Assembly: GCA_002403905.1 (NCBI GenBank)
Contig: DHIR01000050.1
Coordinates: 1-11,352, forward strand
Source: Mucilaginibacter sp. UBA4741
GTDB lineage: Bacteria > Bacteroidota > Bacteroidia > Sphingobacteriales > Sphingobacteriaceae
Reading direction: 5' to 3'
DNA length: 11,352 nt
Below the pieces are notes generated by a model. The model had not been told where the DNA came from. It saw only the letters and a program-made list of their open reading frames with translations, and did not search any database. Positions 7,132 through 11,352 of this stretch are shown one piece after another; the stretch's first letter is position 1; every line of letters starts with the position of its first letter. Made by a program: the position numbers and the translations under genes.

Positions 7132-7576
7132 TATTTACCAGTACTTCATAATTCGACATTGGAAATTCAACATTCGTTATTAATAATTGCTCCCCTTTAG
7201 GGGTTAGGGGGCTAATTATTCCAGATTTGTAAAGATCAAGTGCTTGTTGCAATATATTTTCAATTGTATCCACAGGCAAATCTTCATTCACATCAAACAA
7301 CATGATCTTCATTCGTGAGCGTCTTTCTATAATCAGATCAGGATGCTCAATATGTTTACCTTCAACAATACCGATATAAGACTGATGCGTAGCTTTATGC
7401 ACCCATAAATAGCAAAACATTTTGCCTTTATAACAGAAAAACGGCATGCGGTATTTCCACGCAGCCGTTATGTCTTTGTCTTGTTTTAATATGATAGCTT
7501 TTAGGGCCAGTAAAGTTTCGCTTACCGGTTCTGAGTGTTGGAGATAGAAGTTGTCAAGGTCGCTTAAAACCGCCAT
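7085..7576 (-). CDS. DUF1801 (YdhG-like) protein with repeat-encoded C-terminal tail
   Basis: A 163-residue soluble protein. The region from about 10 to 118 has the DUF1801 pattern: LALKAIILKQDKDITAAWKY early, then MPFFCYKGKMFCYLWVHK (44-61), YIGIVEG, and a C-terminal helix IENILQQALDLYK (105-117). The family's biochemical role is not established; it has an iron-chaperone-like (frataxin-like) fold in some members. The start ATG at 7576 gives the expected N-terminus. Residues 122-163 are encoded by repeat copy D, the whole AT-rich palindrome and the sequence beyond it, ending at 7085, so about 42 residues are extra to the domain. The tail contains PMSNYEV, nearly the last residues of the convergent DUF1761 product. 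The native end was probably near residue 120. It diverges from the glycosyltransferase gene. Confidence 0.85.
   Translation of the reverse strand: MAVLSDLDNFYLQHSEPVSETLLALKAIILKQDKDITAAWKYRMPFFCYKGKMFCYLWVHKATHQSYIGIVEGKHIEHPDLIIERRSRMKIMLFDVNEDLPVDTIENILQQALDLYKSGIISPLTPKGEQLLITNVEFPMSNYEVLVNIKLHNSTFDIQCSIL
7095..7175. repeat. AT-rich palindrome between copies C and D
   Basis: AATGTCGAATTATGAAGT (7110-7127) and its exact reverse complement (7143-7160) form an 18-bp perfect stem with a 15-base loop. Outward the arms continue imperfectly (10 of 15 matched) to 7095 and 7175, a stem of about 33 positions. Its two strands each encode MSNYEV in the frames used by the convergent genes. No T-run follows, so it is not a classical terminator, but it is the only strong structure between the two genes. 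Confidence 0.85.
7189..7214 (-). repeat. GC-rich hairpin repeat, copy D (translated)
   Basis: Inverted relative to copy C. On the minus strand it begins TAGCCCCCTAACCCC and ends TAAAGGGGAGC. As in copy C the second C-run is four long, and the DUF1801 frame reads through it as SPLTPKGEQ. It is the right outer arm of the composite element. Confidence 0.85.
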
Positions 7577-7598
7577 TGTTTACTATATATATTGGCAA

Positions 7599-7627
7599 CT
7601 AATCTCTAATTAACTAATCACTAATCA
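7599..7627. repeat. Short tandem repeat, unit CTAATCA
   Basis: Four adjacent units: CTAATCT (7599-7605), CTAATTAA (7606-7613), CTAATCA (7614-7620) and CTAATCA (7621-7627). It sits between the divergent DUF1801 and glycosyltransferase genes, just upstream of the likely glycosyltransferase promoter. It may be a simple-sequence repeat or clustered binding sites; the sequence alone does not decide. Confidence 0.6.
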
Positions 7628-7638
7628 CTTTTTTTCCC

Positions 7639-7646
7639 CAAATTTG
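7639..7646 (+). promoter_or_regulatory. Candidate -7 box for the glycosyltransferase operon
   Basis: CAAATTTG is a one-mismatch match to TAnnTTTG and is followed by CGCC, as at the queE promoter. Transcription would begin near 7651, about 12 bases before the GTG start. No clear -33 TTG is seen at the expected distance. Confidence 0.4.
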
Positions 7647-7663
7647 CGCCATATTTTAGTTAC

Positions 7664-8785
7664 GTGTTGGAAACATATATTCGTCTAACTTTTTTTGTTC
7701 TTTTTCTGCTGGTATTTATTGTCCAGTTATATTACCTCATCAGTAACCATAAATCGCTTTCGGCTTATGTAGTACCGGACGAATTGCCTGAAGTTGAAAT
7801 ACCTATATCTGTAATAATAAGTGCGCGTAACGAAGCCAAGAACTTAACTGAATATCTGCCTTCTATCTTACAACAAAACTATCCCGATTTTGAAGTTGTA
7901 GTAGTTAATGATTGCTCGTCAGATTCGTCTGATATGGTTTTGGACGAGTTTAAAGAAATCTATCCCAACCTTAAAGTAGTTACCATTACAGAACATGTAC
8001 GCTTTAAAACAGGCAAAAAATTCGCGCTTACTTTAGGCATTAAAGCTGCCAAAAACGAACACCTTTTATTTACCGATGCCGATTGCGAACCAGTATCGAC
8101 CAACTGGATAACCCGCATGGCCAGTCATTTTACTGGCAATGTACAATTGGTGTTAGGTTACTCGCCTTATTATAAAAGAGGTAATTTTTTAAACTCGTTA
8201 ATTAGGTTTGAAACTTTAAAAACGGCTATAAATTACCTTTCGGCAGCTTTAAACGGCGATCCTTATATGGGCATAGGCCGCAACATGGCTTATACCAAAA
8301 CGCTGTTTTTTTCGAACAAGGGCTTTGCGGCCCACATGCATGTACTGTCTGGCGATGATGATCTGTTTGTAAATCAAAATGCTACCGCTACTAATACTGC
8401 TATCGAGATAAATCCTGAATCGTTTGTATATACATCGGCTAAAGTTGATCTACAAAGTTTGTATCGCCAAAAAAAACGTCACATGGGTGTTGGTAAATTA
8501 TATAAAAACAGCCATCGCCGTATGTTAAGTTTCGATGCTATAAGCGGTTTTATGTTTTATGCTCTATTTGTCTGCTGTTTAGCGACTTACTTCGAGCCAT
8601 TGCTGGCGTTAGGTTTATTTGTATTTAGATGGATAGCACAAATATTGGTTTATCGCAAAACGTTTAAAAAACTAAATGCGGCATCGCAGTTGTGGTATCT
8701 GCCTTTTCTTGATTTTGTTTACTACATTTATATAAATGTTTTTGGACTAATAGGCACCTTTGTAAAAACTACTCAATGGAAATAA
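7664..8785 (+). CDS. Membrane-bound family 2 glycosyltransferase
   Basis: A 373-residue GT2 (GT-A fold) enzyme that transfers a sugar from a nucleotide-sugar donor at the inner membrane; acceptor and donor cannot be told. Order: N-terminal membrane helix (5-26); catalytic domain from about 46, with ISVIISARNEAKNL (48-61), VVVVNDCSSDSS (78-89), the metal-binding DAD (138-140) after LLFT, and the acidic SGDDD (229-233) in the catalytic-base position. QKKRHM (269-274) sits where processive GT2 enzymes have QxxRW, with His in place of Trp. Two to three C-terminal helices follow (about 293-330 and 343-366). The start is GTG at 7664 (TTG at 7667 is an alternative); no ATG lies before the first helix. 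It overlaps the sigma factor gene by ten bases. Confidence 0.88.
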   Translation: MLETYIRLTFFVLFLLVFIVQLYYLISNHKSLSAYVVPDELPEVEIPISVIISARNEAKNLTEYLPSILQQNYPDFEVVVVNDCSSDSSDMVLDEFKEIYPNLKVVTITEHVRFKTGKKFALTLGIKAAKNEHLLFTDADCEPVSTNWITRMASHFTGNVQLVLGYSPYYKRGNFLNSLIRFETLKTAINYLSAALNGDPYMGIGRNMAYTKTLFFSNKGFAAHMHVLSGDDDLFVNQNATATNTAIEINPESFVYTSAKVDLQSLYRQKKRHMGVGKLYKNSHRRMLSFDAISGFMFYALFVCCLATYFEPLLALGLFVFRWIAQILVYRKTFKKLNAASQLWYLPFLDFVYYIYINVFGLIGTFVKTTQWK

Positions 8786-9381
8786 ATTCCAATTTTACCG
8801 AGAATGCTAAGAATGATTTCCACCTGGTAGTTAAGGCACGGGGGGGAAGCCAAAAGGCGTATGCCGACCTTATGCAGCGGTATAAAGACTCTATATATTT
8901 TATGGTGCTAAAAATGGTTAACAACAAGGAGGACGCTATGGACCTTACGGTTGAAACCTTTGCCAAAGCGTTTGAAAAACTGGATAAATACCAACCCGAT
9001 TATGCCTTTAGCACCTGGTTATTTAGGGTAGCTACCAATAACTGTATTGATTTTATCCGCAAAAAGAAACTAAATACCACCTCTATACATGGTATGACGG
9101 ATGAGGACGGTGATGAAAAACCATTGCAGATAAAAGCAGACGTTTTAAATCCCGAAGAAACCTCTATAAAAAAACAACAGACCGAAGAGCTTAAATTATT
9201 AATACAAAGCTTACCGGCCCGTTACCGCAACTTAATTACGCTGCGTTATTTTGATGAATTATCGTACGAAGAAATTGCACAACAGTTGGACCTGCCTCTG
9301 GGCACCGTTAAGGCGCAATTATTCAGGGCCAGGTACCTGCTTGGTAATATCTTAAATCGCTTTGACAGGGATGACATCTGA
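8776..9381 (+). CDS. ECF-type RNA polymerase sigma factor
   Basis: A 201-residue sigma-70 family protein of the extracytoplasmic-function type; it directs RNA polymerase to a specific promoter set. Region 2 spans about 30-97 (YADLMQRYKDSIYF, then DLTVETFAKAF, FSTWLFRVATNNCIDFIRKK), which melts and binds the -10 region. A charged linker carries TDEDGDEK (108-115). Region 4 spans about 137-190, with LPARYRNLITLRYFDELSYEEIA and the helix-turn-helix LPLGTVKAQLFRAR. The ATG at 8776 lies ten bases inside the glycosyltransferase gene, so the two are probably translationally coupled. No anti-sigma factor gene follows; rsmG overlaps instead. A run of seven G (8840-8846) lies in codons 22-24. Its regulon cannot be inferred here. 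Confidence 0.93.
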   Translation: MEINSNFTENAKNDFHLVVKARGGSQKAYADLMQRYKDSIYFMVLKMVNNKEDAMDLTVETFAKAFEKLDKYQPDYAFSTWLFRVATNNCIDFIRKKKLNTTSIHGMTDEDGDEKPLQIKADVLNPEETSIKKQQTEELKLLIQSLPARYRNLITLRYFDELSYEEIAQQLDLPLGTVKAQLFRARYLLGNILNRFDRDDI

Positions 9382-9997
9382 TCAGCTTTTTACATACTTT
9401 CCTAATTTAAGCCCCGCGCAACAACAACAGTTTGAGCAATTGCCCGCGTTATACGAGTTTTGGAACAACCAGATCAACGTAATATCGCGTAAGGATATCG
9501 ATCAGTTGTTTGAGCGACATGTACTGCACTCGTTAGGCATTGCCAAAATAATGCCTTTTTTACCCGGCGAAAGTGTGTTGGATGTAGGTACAGGTGGCGG
9601 TTTCCCCGGCATACCGTTAGCTATATTATTTCCTGAAACAAAGTTCTATTTGGTTGATTCTATCGGCAAAAAAATAAAGGTGGTACAGGAAGTTGCAAAG
9701 TCGCTTGGCCTTAAAAACCTGCGTGCCGAACACCTGCGTGCCGAGCAGGTTGATGAGAAATTTGATTTCATCGTATCGCGTGCAGTAACCCGGTTGGGCG
9801 AGTTTTATCCGTGGATTAAAGGCAAGTTTACCCGTACATCAAAAAACACCTTACCCAGCGGCATCCTCTACCTAAAAGGCGGCGACCTTGCCGACGAGAT
9901 AAAAGAGTCTGGCCTTAAAGTGCAGCAATTTTACCTGAAAGATTATTTCGCCGAAGAGTTTTTTGAGACTAAGCAGGTGATATATGTGAAGGGGTAG
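9371..9997 (+). CDS. rsmG: 16S rRNA (guanine-527-N7)-methyltransferase
   Basis: RsmG uses S-adenosylmethionine to methylate N7 of G527 in the 16S rRNA 530 loop; loss of it gives low-level streptomycin resistance in several bacteria. The ATG at 9371 gives 208 residues, normal for the family. NQINVISRKD (33-42) and the ERHVLHSL region (48-55) are the N-terminal signature; the SAM-binding loop is VLDVGTGGGFPGIPL (69-83), with acidic Asp96 in YLVDS; and FDFIVSRAVT is the family motif downstream. A TTG at 9362 in frame would add three residues; the ATG is preferred and is preceded by GACAGGG. It overlaps the sigma factor stop by 11 bases, completing a three-gene overlapping chain. It converges with the next gene, only six bases away. 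Confidence 0.95.
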   Translation: MTSDQLFTYFPNLSPAQQQQFEQLPALYEFWNNQINVISRKDIDQLFERHVLHSLGIAKIMPFLPGESVLDVGTGGGFPGIPLAILFPETKFYLVDSIGKKIKVVQEVAKSLGLKNLRAEHLRAEQVDEKFDFIVSRAVTRLGEFYPWIKGKFTRTSKNTLPSGILYLKGGDLADEIKESGLKVQQFYLKDYFAEEFFETKQVIYVKG

Positions 9998-10003
9998 GCC
10001 TGA

Positions 10004-10777
10004 TTATTTCTTTGCCAAAGTGTATTCGCCCCAAAAATCTGTAGTGGAAAATGATGTGGTTAGTATAGGTGGCGGTGGAGGACCGGCAGTAAGTATATTT
10101 GCGGGTCGGCGGATCTCGGCCGGCGGGTTTACCTTGATCTGGTAACTAAAAGCATCGGCGCCATTGTTGGGTAATGCTAAATACTTTAAGGGGATAGCCA
10201 ATTCCAAAGTGTAAGCTAAATTGCTGTCAAATTTGGATACTGCTTTTAGGACCAGGTCGTTATAAACAGAGATTGAAGGATCTGTAATAGCTGGGATGCC
10301 TGATACATTGATCAGTTTATCTTTTGCTTCCAATAATTGATTCAGGTCATCAACTTTCGGTGTTATCGTTTTATCCTCGCGCTTTTCATTTGTCTTCCTA
10401 CCAAATCTGTTAGAAACAGCCGACATATCCGCATCGCGTAAAACAGGGTAAGTTATGGTTACGGCGTTTGCGTCTTTTTTCTTTAAGGTATGATTGATAG
10501 TTAAGGTTATGCCACCCCTTAAGATCTTATCAATTACATCATCATAACCGGCCTGTATAATTAAATACAGTTTTTCGTCATCGTTACATAAGGTGTAAAA
10601 AATATCAGTAGCATTATTATGCGCCTGGAATTTACCCGCCCATTCCGTTGTCATGCCATCAATCTTTATATCAGATGGTGCAAGGATGCTTTTTTCTTGT
10701 TTATTGGGTAGTTTTTGCGCGATGACATTAGCAGCAAATAGTAAAGTAAATGCAGCAAAAGCGATAATTGTTTTCAT
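10004..10777 (-). CDS. Secreted protein with CBM9-like domain
   Basis: A 257-residue exported protein. Signal peptide 1-20 (MKTIIAFAAFTLLFAANVIA|QK), ending without a lipobox, so soluble in the periplasm or beyond. The mature part begins a beta-rich domain with IKIDGMTTEWAGKF (37-50), followed by IFYTLCNDDEKLYLIIQAGYD (59-79). This DG-x-W then D-x-LYL pattern is that of family 9 carbohydrate-binding (DOMON-like) domains. A charged insert (about 113-155) separates it from the second half, where AYTLELAIPLKYL (188-200) is the matching C-terminal strand motif. A Pro-rich turn (GPPPPP, 232-237) and WGEYTLAK close the protein. No catalytic domain is visible and ligand binding is unproven. Its stop lies six bases from that of rsmG. 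Confidence 0.7.
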   Translation of the reverse strand: MKTIIAFAAFTLLFAANVIAQKLPNKQEKSILAPSDIKIDGMTTEWAGKFQAHNNATDIFYTLCNDDEKLYLIIQAGYDDVIDKILRGGITLTINHTLKKKDANAVTITYPVLRDADMSAVSNRFGRKTNEKREDKTITPKVDDLNQLLEAKDKLINVSGIPAITDPSISVYNDLVLKAVSKFDSNLAYTLELAIPLKYLALPNNGADAFSYQIKVNPPAEIRRPANILTAGPPPPPILTTSFSTTDFWGEYTLAKK

Positions 10778-10826
10778 GGTAAGGTTATAATGGTTGTATA
10801 AAAAAACAAATTATAAAGTACAACAA

Positions 10827-10859
10827 TAAGCCGGGCAAATTTGCCCGGCTTAGGTTTTT
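10827..10859 (-). terminator. 26-bp perfect palindrome, likely terminator
   Basis: TAAGCCGGGCAAA (10827-10839) and its exact reverse complement (10840-10852) form a 13-bp stem. On the minus strand it follows the TonB-domain gene by 24 bases and precedes TTGTTGTACTTT, a weak U-tract. On the plus strand TTTTT (10855-10859) follows after GG. The position fits termination of the TonB-domain gene before the CBM9-like gene starts. Confidence 0.7.
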
Positions 10860-10875
10860 GAAAAGGTAGAGGTTA

Positions 10876-11352
10876 TTATTTTTTTAAATAGCCGCGTATT
10901 ACAATATCATTAAGTATGAGGCTGCCGGGCGGGTTAATCGGTATATCAATAGCATTTGGATTATAAGTTTTAGGAGATCCGGTGCTTCTTGATTTGAGTA
11001 GTACTTCAGTTGAATTATTCGCGCCTGCATAACCAAGTGTAAACGACACCGGCAATACATATTGTACGCCCGGTTTTAACCCTTCAAATTCGGTACATGT
11101 TTGTAACGCGCTTACAATTTCATCGCCCATAGCTGCCGACGGGGTGCGCACTACCTTTGCGTATTGCAGCTTATGATTGGCATCAACAGAAAATAATGTG
11201 ATAACACGGCCCCCGATTGTATCCTGCCTGTCGACGGCAGGGTATTTGATTTTCTGGCTGAAATACCTGCCCAATTTTTGCAAGTCTGGTTTTGCAATGG
11301 TATCAACTTTTTCGTTTGATGCTTTTGCATCACGCTTAACAATCGGCGGCGG
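10876..11352 (-). CDS. TonB C-terminal-domain protein (partial, runs off the right edge)
   Basis: The frame is open from the stop at 10876 to the window edge, so 158 residues of a longer protein are seen and the true start lies outside. The visible part begins with a proline-rich, charged segment (PPPIVKRDAKAS), like a periplasm-spanning linker. A TonB C-terminal domain follows at about 23-106: DLQKLGRYFSQKIKYP, GGRVITLFSVD, then VSALQTCTEFEGLKPG and YVLPVSFTLG, the usual ending strand. TonB links the proton-motive ExbBD complex to outer-membrane transporters. Bacteroidota have many proteins with this domain, some not true energy transducers. A further tail of about 50 residues (NNSTEVLLKSRSTGS to IVIRGYLKK) extends past the domain, which is unusual. 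An internal TTG at 11283 could mimic a start but lies inside the conserved domain. Confidence 0.78.
   Translation of the reverse strand, partial: PPPIVKRDAKASNEKVDTIAKPDLQKLGRYFSQKIKYPAVDRQDTIGGRVITLFSVDANHKLQYAKVVRTPSAAMGDEIVSALQTCTEFEGLKPGVQYVLPVSFTLGYAGANNSTEVLLKSRSTGSPKTYNPNAIDIPINPPGSLILNDIVIRGYLKK

Noticed and set aside
6601..7214. G-quadruplex formed by the G-runs of the repeats
   Set aside because: Each copy has at most two G-runs of four or more per strand, and facing copies place their G-runs on opposite strands, so an intramolecular four-run quadruplex is not expected; hairpins are the simpler reading.
6471..7214. CRISPR array
   Set aside because: The repeats alternate in orientation, differ in length, have unequal spacers and overlap coding regions; no cas gene is nearby.
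9718..9747. Apparent 15-base tandem duplication in rsmG (RAEHLRAEQ)
   Set aside because: The repeated codons fit the usual RsmG spacing around the conserved RAE motif, and the protein has normal length, so this looks like coincidence and not an insertion.
11281..11283. TTG as the start of the TonB-domain gene
   Set aside because: The frame stays open upstream to the window edge and the TTG falls inside the conserved domain, so the gene is truncated by the window and does not start here.

Overview
The window reads as chromosome from a Bacteroidota bacterium, most likely family Sphingobacteriaceae (Mucilaginibacter/Pedobacter-like). The grounds are the protein families (a PorE-type TPR/propeller/OmpA protein, a Bacteroidota-length RecQ, TonB C-terminal and CBM9-like secreted proteins), moderate GC, no clear Shine-Dalgarno sites, and promoter-like TAnnTTTG boxes close to start codons. 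Genus is inference.

Layout, left to right. Bases 1-86 are the start of a minus-strand lipoprotein gene cut by the window edge. It diverges from queE (7-carboxy-7-deazaguanine synthase; queuosine pathway), and an 18-bp perfect inverted repeat lies between them. A PorE-like envelope protein follows queE after 39 bp. recQ (DNA helicase) faces it from the minus strand, with a terminator between them. A 323-bp intergenic stretch, possibly holding a 33-residue membrane peptide, separates recQ from manC (GDP-mannose synthesis).

The region 6471-7214 is the unusual part. Four copies of a short GC-rich hairpin repeat (A, B, C, D; alternating orientation) surround a DUF1761 membrane-protein gene and form the 3' ends of manC, the DUF1761 gene and a convergent DUF1801 gene. 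Between copies C and D lies a second, AT-rich palindrome. The two convergent genes run through this composite element from opposite sides, overlap by 47 bp and gain unrelated C-terminal tails that share the peptide MSNYEV, because the palindrome encodes it on both strands.

From 7664 to 9997 three plus-strand genes overlap end to end: a membrane family 2 glycosyltransferase, an ECF-type sigma factor and rsmG (16S rRNA G527 methyltransferase). They are probably one translationally coupled operon. The last part holds two minus-strand genes: a secreted CBM9-like protein and, cut by the right edge, a TonB C-terminal-domain protein, separated by a 26-bp perfect palindrome that probably terminates the latter.

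Most genes are ordinary housekeeping or envelope genes. I see no tRNA, rRNA, CRISPR array, transposase or prophage gene. The best candidate for something undescribed is the composite palindromic repeat family that writes gene ends. It is supported by direct reading of the sequence, but whether it is a mobile REP/MITE-like family needs a genome-wide search.
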